A DNA stretch of 64,000 bases from NORP309 sp964352735. Lineage in GTDB: Bacteria > Pseudomonadota > Gammaproteobacteria > Xanthomonadales > Marinicellaceae. This document shows positions 1-8,056 of this stretch, piece after piece. The stretch covers positions 12,639-76,638 of the forward strand of contig CAYGTC010000016.1 of NCBI GenBank assembly GCA_964352735.1. The letters are read 5' to 3'. How positions within the stretch are numbered: the stretch's first letter is position 1; every line of letters begins with the position of its first letter. The notes under the pieces were generated by a model. It saw nothing but the letters and a program-made list of their open reading frames with translations. It had not been told where the DNA came from and did not search any database. The translations under genes were made by a program, and so were the position numbers.

Positions 1-1
1 C

Positions 2-565
2 AAAGGCATCACTGCCAATCACCCGGATGCCGTAGCATTACAAGTGATCAATACCATTTTAGGTGGGCGATTCACATCGTGGCTAAATGATGAGTTGCGT
101 GTGAATTCTGGACTGACTTATGGCGCTGGTAGCCGATTCAACAGCCGTTCCGAAGCGGGAACGTTTATCATTTCAACCTTCACAAAAACCGAAACAACAT
201 TCGAAACCATTGATTTGGCCTTAAAAACTTATCGCAAACTATGGAATGAAGGCATAGACAAGAAAACACTGGAATCAGCAAAAGCTTATATTAAAGGCCA
301 ATTTCCACCACGTTATGAAACCAGTGAACAGTTGGCTGCATTATTGGCAAGGATGTGGTCATTAAACCTCAGCGACGCATACATCAATGATTTTGAAAAA
401 ACGGTTGATTCATTAACCGTTAAAAAAGCCAATAAAATTGCCTCAGAAAACTTTCCTAAAGACGCTTTACAGTTTGTGTTGATTGGCAAAACAGAAGAAA
501 TCAAAGAAAAAGCCCAACAATATGGAACGGTAAAACAAACCGATATTAAAACTTTTACTTTTTAG
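2..565 (+). CDS. M16-family zinc peptidase, C-terminal part (partial)
   Basis: The reading frame is open from base 2, so the gene begins upstream of the window. The visible part is the C-terminal, non-catalytic-like M16 domain. The stretch ILGGRFTSWLNDELR followed by GLTYG is the family's typical conserved block, in which the C-terminal domain helps build the peptide chamber and contributes an Arg/Tyr pair. The HxxEH zinc motif, if present, lies outside the window. A GTG at 44 could be mistaken for a start, but the upstream codons continue the same domain (residues reading ITANHPDAVALQ), so it is internal. Family members are periplasmic or membrane-anchored peptidases, often encoded as pairs. 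No partner gene follows here. Confidence 0.85.
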   Translation, partial: KGITANHPDAVALQVINTILGGRFTSWLNDELRVNSGLTYGAGSRFNSRSEAGTFIISTFTKTETTFETIDLALKTYRKLWNEGIDKKTLESAKAYIKGQFPPRYETSEQLAALLARMWSLNLSDAYINDFEKTVDSLTVKKANKIASENFPKDALQFVLIGKTEEIKEKAQQYGTVKQTDIKTFTF

Positions 566-914
566 TCAAAATGTAACAGTTTAGATGGTATGACATGTTG
601 ATTGAGTAAAAATGACTGTCTCCAAATAGGCACCGACTTATACAGGTTGGTGCCAAAAGTAAAAGGCACTGGTTAAATGCTTGATCTACTGAAATTCCAC
701 AACTTAAATAATAAGCTACCTAATAAACCAGTCAAACTTAGATTCGGATAATAAATACAATTGAAACAGATTATTAAACTCATTTTTATCATCGAAAAGT
801 TTTATGGTAATTATGCTTTTCATGAATTGTGTTTTGCCTTAAGTCTTTGTTTGTACAAAAAACACCTCTTTGATTAAATATATTCAATGATTTCTATAGT
901 TAAATTCTATGCAG
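566..914. other. Intergenic region without a convincing gene
   Basis: This roughly 350-base gap separates the M16 gene from a gene on the opposite strand. It is AT-rich and shows no supported ORF. The only structured element I see is a nine-pair stem-loop at 629-654 (listed separately). The two flanking genes converge, so promoters are not expected here. Confidence 0.6.
629..654 (+). terminator. Stem-loop, possible terminator of the M16 gene
   Basis: GGCACCGAC at 629-637 pairs with GTTGGTGCC at 646-654, with one G-U pair and an eight-base loop. It lies 64 bases after the M16 stop codon. No U-tract follows on either strand, so classical Rho-independent termination is doubtful. It may be an RNA-stabilising hairpin. 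Confidence 0.35.
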
Positions 915-1289
915 TTAATAATTAGTCACAATATAAATCGAATCAGGTTCAAATTGATCATTGGCATAAATTGCAATATGGCATTGTTTTTCAACATTCA
1001 TCTCAATCATTATTTCATAAAAAATATTGCAAATTGATAATTTTTTGCTAGGAAAATCAAGCATGCCGCTATGCACCAAAAAATATTGTTCAGATAATAA
1101 TAACGTTTCATTGGTTAATATGATTTGAGTTTTTCCATCTATGCATGACAATGTTGCAATTGCAATTGCAATACATGACTTATCAAATGCAACCAATTTA
1201 TTGTTCATTGATTCGGGAATGATTCCTGTTTCGATGTCCATAATTAATAGTAATGAATTTGGAAGGTTGGTTCTTATTTCATGTTTCAT
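915..1289 (-). CDS. Hypothetical protein, 124 aa
   Basis: I do not recognise this protein. It is a 124-residue, mixed alpha/beta-looking chain without signal peptide, membrane segment or repeat. Hydrophobic strands alternate with polar residues (for example IAIAIATLSCIDG and CHIAIYAND), which suggests a small cytoplasmic beta-rich fold. It is transcribed divergently from the ATP-grasp gene, and the 206-base AT-rich spacer probably holds both promoters. No clear Shine-Dalgarno sequence precedes the ATG at 1289. The length and lack of stop codons in an AT-rich region favour a real gene. Confidence 0.55.
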   Translation of the reverse strand: MKHEIRTNLPNSLLLIMDIETGIIPESMNNKLVAFDKSCIAIAIATLSCIDGKTQIILTNETLLLSEQYFLVHSGMLDFPSKKLSICNIFYEIMIEMNVEKQCHIAIYANDQFEPDSIYIVTNY

Positions 1290-1495
1290 TTTAAAGTGTC
1301 ATTAAATCTTTCATATTTTTGTAAAAGAGATAAGCAGTTAATCTTTTGTTTGTTGATAATCATGTCATTTCAATGTGATCAAATCAATTTTATCTAGCAA
1401 TTTGTTTAAAGATTAAGACGAAAGATAAATATAAAACTAAGGTCAGTATAATACTCAATGATTATTGTAGATAATTAAAAAAAGCCGAATCAAAA

Positions 1496-2665
1496 ATGTA
1501 TTTAATAGACAAACCCTATGCTTCAGATTTTCTTTTAGAGACAATAAAAAAGAATAATTACAAAATAATAGCCACAAAACAAGCTCGAGCATTAGCACAA
1601 GACAGTACTTTGAATTGGGTCAGTGAGAAAGACGCTTATCTATCAATAAAAAATAACCCTCGTCAGCCTCTATATACCAATTCAGAAAACGCATTGAGTT
1701 GGATAGAAAGCAATTTTCAGGGGAGTGAATTATCAAAACAGATTAACAACTTTAAAGATAAGGTCAGTTTTAGAGAACAGATTAAAGTCATTTTTCCTGA
1801 TTTTAAATTTGAAAAAATCACGTTGCAAAACATTCAAAAAATTTCACATGTAGATTTGTCATACCCTTTTGTTATTAAGCCATCGGTGGGTTTTTTGAGT
1901 ATTGGTGTTCATATCATTAACAATCAACATGATTGGATAAATGCACAAAAAGAGTTAACCCCAGAAAATTTAAAAAGTATTTTCCCTAAAAATGTGCTGG
2001 ATACCTCTTATTTCATTATTGAGGATTTTATCCAAGGCCAAGAGTATGCCATCGATTATTACCACAATGACAAGGGAGAAGTGATAATACTGAATATTTT
2101 GCATCATGTTTTCTCATCAGCAAAAGATACAAGTGATAGATTGTATTGCACATCAAAAGAAATAGTGACCCGTTATAAAAACGAATTAGAAAAGTTTTTA
2201 ACTAAAATAGGCAGTCAACTGAATTTACGAAATTTCCCAGCCCACGCTGAGGTAAGAATAGATGAAAATGGTAAAATAATACCCATTGAAATTAACCCAA
2301 TGCGATTTGGCGGTTGGTGTACCTCGGCCGATTTATCAGGAATGGCTGTGGGTTTAAATATTTACCAATGCTATATGGACAATACCATTCCTGACTGGGA
2401 TGTTATTTATCAAGGAAAAGAAGATAAAATATTCAGCCTTGTTGTTTTAGATAATCGCATAGGCGTCACACCAGAAAATGTCGTTAAATTTGATTATAAA
2501 ACACTGGCCAATGATTTTGAAAAAGCCATTTTAATAAGAAAGCTGGACATCAATAAATACCCTTTATTTGGTTTTGTATTTTTAGAGACAAAGCAACAGA
2601 ATAAAAAGGAACTCTACCGTGTGCTTAATTCCAATTTAAGTGAATACATTTCAACAAGAGAATAA
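1496..2665 (+). CDS. ATP-grasp domain carboxylate-amine ligase-like protein
   Basis: The protein is 389 aa. ATP-grasp hallmarks appear in order: the nucleotide-binding Lys in PFVIKPSVGFLSIGV (K128), a linker-strand acidic pair in IIEDF (E176, D177), GQEYAID (E183), an acidic strand HAEVRI (E252), and the Mg-binding block IPIEINPMRFGG (E265, N267, R270). Family members join a carboxylate, activated as acyl-phosphate, to an amine or thiol. The substrate cannot be read from sequence. The N-terminal 110 residues resemble the pre-ATP-grasp subdomain. It stands alone between unrelated genes, so no pathway is suggested. The start has only a weak ribosome binding site. It could be a peptide or amino-acid ligase. 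Confidence 0.8.
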   Translation: MYLIDKPYASDFLLETIKKNNYKIIATKQARALAQDSTLNWVSEKDAYLSIKNNPRQPLYTNSENALSWIESNFQGSELSKQINNFKDKVSFREQIKVIFPDFKFEKITLQNIQKISHVDLSYPFVIKPSVGFLSIGVHIINNQHDWINAQKELTPENLKSIFPKNVLDTSYFIIEDFIQGQEYAIDYYHNDKGEVIILNILHHVFSSAKDTSDRLYCTSKEIVTRYKNELEKFLTKIGSQLNLRNFPAHAEVRIDENGKIIPIEINPMRFGGWCTSADLSGMAVGLNIYQCYMDNTIPDWDVIYQGKEDKIFSLVVLDNRIGVTPENVVKFDYKTLANDFEKAILIRKLDINKYPLFGFVFLETKQQNKKELYRVLNSNLSEYISTRE

Positions 2666-2728
2666 AAACCACCACCAAAAGTGAATCAGCGATTAAAAAT
2701 GATAACTTTTGCAGTGTTCAAAGTGTTT

Positions 2729-4108
2729 TTATTGTTCATCAAAACCATTTTGAAAAATGGTATCACACAACTCGACTGCGCGTTGGTTCATGATACCGGT
2801 TCCTGTCACACCGGGTATGGTTCTTTGATCGAGCCAATCGATCATTTGTTGTGATGTGTCAGGAAAGCCCAAAAGGCAATTGTTTTGAATTGCTAAAAAG
2901 TCTGTACCTGTGAGTGGCAGTGTGTCGGTCAGGTCAGGCACTGGTCCAGACAAGTTGTTGTCATTGATGTACAGTGAAGTCAATCGTTCAAATTCGTTAA
3001 ATTTGGACGGGATCTCTCCTGATAACAAGTTGCCTGATAAATCTAGCGTAAATAACCAACTGATGTTTGAAAGGTCCTCAGGGATGGATCCAGATAAAAG
3101 ATTGTTATCCAGCACGAGAAAATTCATTAGGTTCAATTGTGACAGCTCTTGAGGAATGGGTCCGGTCAGTCGATTATTACCCAAATTCAAGGACAATAGA
3201 GTTTGCTCCAACAAGCCCATTTCTGGTGGGATTGAGCCGATCAAATCATTATCGCGCAACCACAGATAATTCAAAGAGGCCATGGTGGTAATTTCAAGGG
3301 GAATATGCCCAGGAATCCTGTTGTTATTCAAGTTCAATAATGACAGATTTGTCATGTCACTCAAGGTGGTTGGCAATGCTGAATCTAACTGATTGTTTTG
3401 CAAACGTATGATTCTGAGACTGTTGATTGTTGTAAGGGTGGCAATCGAGCCAGAAATATCGTTGTCAGCCAAGTCAAGTTCTCTTAAATTGCTTAATTGG
3501 CCCAGTTCTGGCGGTATTTGACCGGACAGTTGATTTTCATTAATGCGTAACACAATTAAGTCACTCAGCACTCCTAAAGATGGCAATAATGAACCGCTGA
3601 ATTGATTGTTGCTCAGGTATAAATAGCGCAAATTGGTCAAATTTCCCAACTCAACAGGTAATGGGCCACTCAGCTGGTTGCGGCCTAGGACCAAACTCAC
3701 CAAGTTGCTCAATTGACCTATTTCAGTTGGTATGGACATAGTGAGTTGATTGGATGACAACCTTAGGATTATCAATGCATCAAAGTTTCCAATGTCTGCG
3801 GAGATGAATCCAGACAAGTTCATGCCCCCAAAATCTATGCTGGTGATCGAAGTGCCTTGTGAGCAAAAAATACCAATTAAATCTTCGTCTTTGGTTTCAA
3901 AATTGGCATCACAAACGGTTGCATCATTTGGGTCAACAAACTGATTTTTGATTATTTCAGGAATGGATGAGCTGTCACCCTCAAGAGCGCGATACAAATC
4001 ACTGATTGATTCGCACTCAATCACAGAAACATCCAATTGCGGACTGGAACAATCGAATGCTTGTGAGTCAAATGTGCATAGCAATAAAATCAAACAGTAT
4101 TTAATCAT
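2729..4108 (-). CDS. Secreted leucine-rich-repeat protein with IFxxGF-type C-terminal tail
   Basis: I chose the ATG at 4108. It is preceded by AAGG with an eight-base spacer, and the protein then begins with a clear signal peptide (MIKYCLILLLCTFDSQA). A longer frame runs back to 4252 but would place 48 polar residues before the signal. About a dozen 24-residue repeats of the plant type follow (LxxLxLxxNxLsGxIPxxLgxLxnL), for example around SGQIPPELGQLSNLRELDL. Such repeats form a curved solenoid used for protein or glycan binding outside the cell. The chain ends in DTIFQNGFDEQ, similar to the end of the peptidase encoded at 4727-5860. It has no membrane anchor or cell-wall motif. Its ligand is unknown. 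Confidence 0.8.
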   Translation of the reverse strand: MIKYCLILLLCTFDSQAFDCSSPQLDVSVIECESISDLYRALEGDSSSIPEIIKNQFVDPNDATVCDANFETKDEDLIGIFCSQGTSITSIDFGGMNLSGFISADIGNFDALIILRLSSNQLTMSIPTEIGQLSNLVSLVLGRNQLSGPLPVELGNLTNLRYLYLSNNQFSGSLLPSLGVLSDLIVLRINENQLSGQIPPELGQLSNLRELDLADNDISGSIATLTTINSLRIIRLQNNQLDSALPTTLSDMTNLSLLNLNNNRIPGHIPLEITTMASLNYLWLRDNDLIGSIPPEMGLLEQTLLSLNLGNNRLTGPIPQELSQLNLMNFLVLDNNLLSGSIPEDLSNISWLFTLDLSGNLLSGEIPSKFNEFERLTSLYINDNNLSGPVPDLTDTLPLTGTDFLAIQNNCLLGFPDTSQQMIDWLDQRTIPGVTGTGIMNQRAVELCDTIFQNGFDEQ

Positions 4109-4252
4109 CAAATGAACCTTGGCTAACGATTTGTTAGCATTAACAACGCTTAATGCTCTGTTTAGCAATGTTTTTTGCGCAGGTTTATTGATTGAAATTG
4201 TTTGACTGTACATTTTATTATGTGTGTTTGATTCAAGGTCTATGGCTGACAT

Positions 4253-4726
4253 ATTCGTGATCTATGGTAAAAGTCAAAGAGTAAACATTGTAGTGCTTCC
4301 TCAACAAAGGACATCAATAAGCATAAAGTTCAAGATACTCATTTGGGCTTGATCTTGATGAACCTAGTACATTAACCTATCACAAATCAGCGACAGTTGG
4401 CAATTTTTTGAAGGTTATATAGGGAATAAGCACATAAATTTTGTAATTGAATATTTTTGCGAGATAACCATATACCAAGTTGATTACTGATGAAAATAAA
4501 ACATTGGGAAGTGAATTCAACAAGAGTTTTTTGCATCAGAGGTGTTCTTACACACTATTAATCCTTTAAAAGTAACTGCCACAAATCGGCATAAAAACCC
4601 TAGTTACATCCATAAAAATACCCATTATGATAAAATTTAATGTCTAAATGATACAGAGTCATGAGTTTGTCAAGTGCTGGTGACTTATGAATAAAAAAAC
4701 ATTATAATAAAATTATCAAAAAATTT
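4253..4726. other. Intergenic region between divergent secreted-protein genes
   Basis: This stretch of about 470 bases separates two divergently transcribed genes for secreted proteins. I see no supported ORF. A sigma-70-like promoter for the right-hand gene is listed separately. The left-hand promoter is not obvious. The sequence is AT-rich and no repeats were noticed. Confidence 0.6.
4680..4708 (+). promoter_or_regulatory. Putative sigma-70 promoter of the M23 peptidase gene
   Basis: A -35-like GTGACT (4680-4685) lies 17 bases before a perfect TATAAT (4703-4708). Transcription would start near 4715, only about 12 bases before the ATG at 4727 and 24 before the one at 4739. This short leader slightly favours the second start. 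Confidence 0.5.
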
Positions 4727-5860
4727 ATGGAAATCATCATGAGACGGTCTCAATTACGCTTTTTTAAGACGATTATTTTTTGCGGTGTTATGTTAACACT
4801 GTCAGCATTTTCTTCAGAATTTAATTACACTGGACCAGAGTTGAGTCTGAATTATTCAGGACCGGTCATTGTTGATAACAGCCGCTTTGAATACACAGCA
4901 TCTGACAGGCTTACTTTTTACACAGATGAGTATTTGACCCATAATTTACCAAAACTGCTGCCGATTAGAGAGGCCATCGACACTTGGGCAGCGTTGTTTT
5001 CCATACACCCCCGATTGTTATCTGAAGTAATGAACAATTATTTCTATGGTAAAACGGTAGATAATGCTTTCGAACATAAACAAAAAGTATTTGAAATTGC
5101 TGCTGGATTGAATCAGGGATATGAAGAACAAAAAGATGATTTATTGGCGGCAAGTAAAGCGGTCAATGCCATTGCTGATGTTTATGCATTTGATTTGAAT
5201 TTGAATGCAGAGTTAGCAACAAAAAGAGTGATGGTTGAACACGATTATTTTAGGGGCAATTCAGGACCTCCATTGTATTCATATTTTCATCCGCCATGGC
5301 CACAAGGCGAACTGTGGGCAGGTGGTGGCGTACACTCCAATACTGGTAGCGGTAATGGCCCTAGAAACTCTTTGGATTTTTTTAAAACTTTTGTCAGTTG
5401 GGGTGGTGATACCAGTGAGACTTGGGTCAGTGCATCAGGGGCTGGTATTGCTCGGGTTTTCTCAACCTGTTCAATGCAGGTCATACACCCAAATGGTTGG
5501 GTGAGTTCTTATTACCATTTGGATAATGTACAAGTTGAAGACATGGACAATGTGAATGTTAATCAAAGCTTGTCAAATTACGCTGATAATCTGGCACAAG
5601 CGACCTGTCAGGGTGGAAGTTCAACAGGCCCACATCTGCACTATTCTCTTTATTTTGACAATGATCCGATCGAAATAGATGAGCCCAATGTCGACTTTAT
5701 CAGCTGGAAACACAAAGCTGGTGTCGGTCAATATGACGGCAATTGTGCCACGTCATATTATACATTGATGCCTGGAGGCAATACCGTTTGCCCTTTCAAC
5801 AGGAACTTGACCAATAATACCATTATTGATGATCTTATCTTTGGCAGTGGCTTTGAGTGA
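4727..5860 (+). CDS. Secreted M23 (LasA-like) metallopeptidase with IFxxGFE C-terminal tail
   Basis: The protein is 377 aa with an N-terminal signal peptide (hydrophobic stretch about residues 13-29). The M23 motifs are visible: GGVHSNTGSG then SLDF (H203, D217), YYHLDN (H264) and GPHLHYSL (H303, H305). The GG-x-HSNTGSG form is the one seen in LasA/staphylolysin-type M23A enzymes, which cut glycine-containing peptide bonds in peptidoglycan or elastin. Residues 30-190 are probably a propeptide. The last residues, DDLIFGSGFE, resemble the tail of the neighbouring LRR protein. The ATG at 4739 has a better spaced GGAAA ribosome site and is an alternative start. The enzyme is probably secreted and may be predatory or scavenging. 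Confidence 0.85.
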   Translation: MEIIMRRSQLRFFKTIIFCGVMLTLSAFSSEFNYTGPELSLNYSGPVIVDNSRFEYTASDRLTFYTDEYLTHNLPKLLPIREAIDTWAALFSIHPRLLSEVMNNYFYGKTVDNAFEHKQKVFEIAAGLNQGYEEQKDDLLAASKAVNAIADVYAFDLNLNAELATKRVMVEHDYFRGNSGPPLYSYFHPPWPQGELWAGGGVHSNTGSGNGPRNSLDFFKTFVSWGGDTSETWVSASGAGIARVFSTCSMQVIHPNGWVSSYYHLDNVQVEDMDNVNVNQSLSNYADNLAQATCQGGSSTGPHLHYSLYFDNDPIEIDEPNVDFISWKHKAGVGQYDGNCATSYYTLMPGGNTVCPFNRNLTNNTIIDDLIFGSGFE

Positions 5861-5987
5861 CCTGAGTTGTCTATCATTTCTACAACGCAATTGATGTTAA
5901 AAATATATGGCATGGTTTTGACATGACTGTTGCCTGTTTATTGACTTACATGGATAATGGTTGATCAGTAGTAAGGACCATAATTTG

Positions 5988-6081
5988 AGAAAGGTGACTG
6001 AGTGGCTGAAGGTGGGCATCATCCGGAAGGGAATGCTCTGTGCATCATAGACAGACGCAGGTTCGAATCCTGTCCTTTCTC
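5988..6081 (+). tRNA. Class-II (Ser-like) tRNA or tRNA-like gene with abnormal anticodon arm
   Basis: The acceptor stem AGAAAGG pairs perfectly with CCTTTCT (6074-6080) and is followed by the expected T8-G9. The D-arm (5997-6013) is nearly that of bacterial tRNA-Ser. A T-arm with the canonical GGTTCGAATCC is present, as is a long variable arm (TCTGT/ACAGA). Total length, 93-94 bases, fits a Ser tRNA. The anticodon arm does not fit: GGGCAT pairs with ATGCTC around a 13-base interior rather than a 7-base loop. GGA occurs inside it but lacks a U33. No CCA is encoded, and an extra G-1:C73 pair is possible. It is either a degenerate tRNA-Ser(GGA) or a tRNA-like RNA. I do not assign an anticodon. 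Confidence 0.6.
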
Positions 6082-6102
6082 ACTTCAATGTTAGAATTGT
6101 GA

Positions 6103-6450
6103 ATGATACATAAAAAAGATATTACCAGTACTTATGCTTGTTTGGATTGTAGAAAGGTTTTTAAAAAGCACAAATTTATACAAGATAAAAGAGGTAATTG
6201 GACAGATGTAGTGTTTGAAGCTAAGTGTCCTCAATGTTCTGAATTAATGTATGAAACTGGCAGTGCTTTTAAAGCTCCAAAATCAAGCAACAATAGGAAA
6301 TGGAGTAATCTAAAACCTTTATTCCTGAATGGTTATAGATTTTTCCCTGATCGTGGGAATCCGTTTGAAGATGTATCGTCAGCAAAAGTAAAATCTAAAA
6401 AATTTCCACCATCAGAATTCAGAAAACCTGCCAGAAAAAGAAATAAATAG
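6103..6450 (+). CDS. Zinc-ribbon protein, 115 aa, function unknown
   Basis: A small basic protein with two CxxC knuckles, CLDC (near residue 13) and CPQC (near residue 47), that should bind one zinc ion. The C-terminal third is rich in Lys, Arg and Pro (ending KPARKRNK), suggesting nucleic-acid contact. No enzymatic domain is visible. It starts 22 bases after the tRNA-like gene and precedes a second zinc-ribbon gene. The pair may form one transcript. I do not recognise a named family. Confidence 0.65.
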   Translation: MIHKKDITSTYACLDCRKVFKKHKFIQDKRGNWTDVVFEAKCPQCSELMYETGSAFKAPKSSNNRKWSNLKPLFLNGYRFFPDRGNPFEDVSSAKVKSKKFPPSEFRKPARKRNK

Positions 6451-6482
6451 CCCCTGTAATCAAGCGCATAGGATAATCTAAT

Positions 6483-6920
6483 ATGACCACAATTTATCAA
6501 AGGTATGGCTGGCCTGATAAGTTAGCGGTGAATTGCAACTGTTGTGGTAAATTCGCTGACTTAAACAGCCCCAGCCAGATTAAAAAAAATATCAAGCGAC
6601 CATTTAGGCCACTGAAAAAAATAGTCACAGATTTCTTTTCAGGCCAAATCAGTTGTTTGCATTGTGGATTAACGACCACAGTCACACTACAATGGCCTGT
6701 CGATGCTTTTTACCAAGGTAATGTCAAAGGAAAAACATTATGGGCATGGAATTTAGAACATGCGCAAGCGATTAAAGCCTTTATTCTCTCAGTAGACAGA
6801 AATTATAGAGACAGCAAATATTCATCAGCGTTGTATCATTTGCCAGACCACTTTAAGCGCTCAAAGAATCGCGATGCTTGTGTTAAAATATTAGATAAAA
6901 TGATCGCAAAAAGTAGGTGA
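6483..6920 (+). CDS. Zinc-ribbon protein, 145 aa, function unknown
   Basis: Two Cys pairs, CNCC (about residues 18-21) and CLHC (about 58-61), frame a likely zinc ribbon. A segment GKTLWAWNLEHAQAIKAFI with later aromatic and basic residues follows. I have seen this kind of zinc ribbon plus LWAxNxxH segment in uncharacterised bacterial proteins, but I know no function. It lies 32 bases after the other zinc-ribbon gene on the same strand. There is no signal peptide or membrane segment, so a cytoplasmic role is likely. Confidence 0.7.
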   Translation: MTTIYQRYGWPDKLAVNCNCCGKFADLNSPSQIKKNIKRPFRPLKKIVTDFFSGQISCLHCGLTTTVTLQWPVDAFYQGNVKGKTLWAWNLEHAQAIKAFILSVDRNYRDSKYSSALYHLPDHFKRSKNRDACVKILDKMIAKSR

Positions 6921-7159
6921 CATGTAAAAACGATTTAATCACAAAGGAAATGGACTGGAATACTAAAGTGTCGAATTCTGGTGATAAAAGTTGTGCAATA
7001 TCTGAAAATGGAGATTCTCTATTAAGTAGGCAGATGTGGACTCAAGTTCCATCTTTTATATGGAGTAAGATAAAAGTTATTGTTGATCAATTCAAGTTAT
7101 TTTACTTACCATTGATTAATGGAGACCTCAGCATAACTACAGTGACGAATAAAAAATGA
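6917..7159 (+). CDS. Doubtful 80-aa ORF
   Basis: A GTG start overlaps the preceding stop by four bases (GTGA), the only argument for coupling. The predicted protein resembles nothing I know, has no signal or membrane segment, and no Shine-Dalgarno sequence precedes it. It ends just where a set of nested inverted repeats begins. It may be a chance frame in a junction region. Confidence 0.2.
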   Translation: MTCKNDLITKEMDWNTKVSNSGDKSCAISENGDSLLSRQMWTQVPSFIWSKIKVIVDQFKLFYLPLINGDLSITTVTNKK

Positions 7160-7236
7160 GGCGAATGTCACTGGTAAGTGAATGTCGCCGAATTAAATTC
7201 ATCCATTGGTCCGAATTTTTGATTAAAAATTCGGAC
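7139..7236. repeat. Cluster of nested inverted repeats
   Basis: Three dyads lie within 100 bases. CAGTGAC and GTCACTG form one pair, with arms near 7139-7146 and 7167-7173. GGCGA (7160-7164) pairs with TCGCC (7185-7189) around CAC/GTG. A perfect 12-base hairpin runs from GTCCGAATTTTT (7209-7220) through GATT to its complement (7225-7236). Such density suggests a recombination junction or structured RNA. No recombinase gene adjoins it. Confidence 0.45.
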
Positions 7237-7425
7237 TCATCGTTAAAAATCTGGTCAATAGCCAGTTATTACCTGCGATTTTTGCCTCAATTTAATAACA
7301 ATCTCTATTTTTTCTTTCGCCATCTAGTTATGCTGAGGTCTCTAATGATGAGCTTATTTAAACTAGGGTATATTTATAGATCATTTATGATTGATCTTAT
7401 TATTCACAAAATATTCGGAGTGTAT

Positions 7426-7881
7426 ATGAAAATATTTATAATTATTTTAATTGCAGTAATCGCTTCATCAAGCAGTTTTTTTGTACATGTGATTACTGTT
7501 GAGTGGCTGCCAAACTGGGTTGCAGCTCAGATGCAAAATACGCAAATCCAAACATCTTGGAGTGTGCGGTATATTGCATTACTCACATCATTAGAATATG
7601 GGTTTTCCACGATAATATTGTATTACCTTGTTAGAGAAAAATTAATAACCTTTGGGCGATTTAAAGCTTTTATTTTGTTTTCAATGATTCTGGTAGCAAT
7701 AAATGGTGCTTTAATAAGGCAACCCTTAATGGACTATATTATTGGAAACCCACTGAAAATTGTATTAGTACAAAATATTTTTAAATGGTTGGTTTGGATA
7801 ATTATGTCTTTTATTGTTGTTTATGGTTTTGAAATATTAATCAAAAACGACAAATATGATGATCAAATGAAGGGTATTTAG
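7426..7881 (+). CDS. Small membrane protein with four predicted transmembrane helices
   Basis: I start at the ATG at 7426, which has GGAG five bases upstream. The longer frame from 7156 would run through the inverted-repeat cluster and adds an unconvincing N-terminus. The resulting 151-residue protein has hydrophobic segments near residues 2-20, 45-65, 80-98 and 112-135, with a short basic loop and a charged C-terminus. No conserved motif is recognised. It precedes the radical SAM gene by 175 bases on the same strand, so an association with the peptide operon (immunity, for example) is possible but unsupported. Confidence 0.6.
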   Translation: MKIFIIILIAVIASSSSFFVHVITVEWLPNWVAAQMQNTQIQTSWSVRYIALLTSLEYGFSTIILYYLVREKLITFGRFKAFILFSMILVAINGALIRQPLMDYIIGNPLKIVLVQNIFKWLVWIIMSFIVVYGFEILIKNDKYDDQMKGI

Positions 7882-8056
7882 ATTTAACTTTGATATAAAT
7901 TCACAATGAAAAAGATATAAAAGCATAAATTTTTTTATAATTAAGGACTAAAATGTACAAAAAAAGGACATTATCCATGTATTGGTGGTTTTTGTGCTAT
8001 CATATTTTGACGTATTTAAATACCAAACATACATGTATCTAAAAAGGAGAGTCTAA

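Noticed and set aside
4109..4252. Longer N-terminus for the LRR protein
   Set aside because: It would place 48 polar residues before a clear signal peptide; the ATG at 4108 has its own AAGG site.
5988..6081. Assigning anticodon CCG (Arg) or GGA (Ser) to the tRNA-like gene
   Set aside because: With U33 placed, CCG would be read but the stem does not pair; with GGA there is no U33. Neither is supported.
7156..7425. Longer N-terminus for the small membrane protein
   Set aside because: It runs through the inverted-repeat cluster and has no ribosome site; ATG 7426 has GGAG and directly begins the first hydrophobic segment.
8007..8035. Promoter TTGACG plus TACATG before the radical SAM gene
   Set aside because: The -35 is good but the -10 matches poorly; not enough to call.
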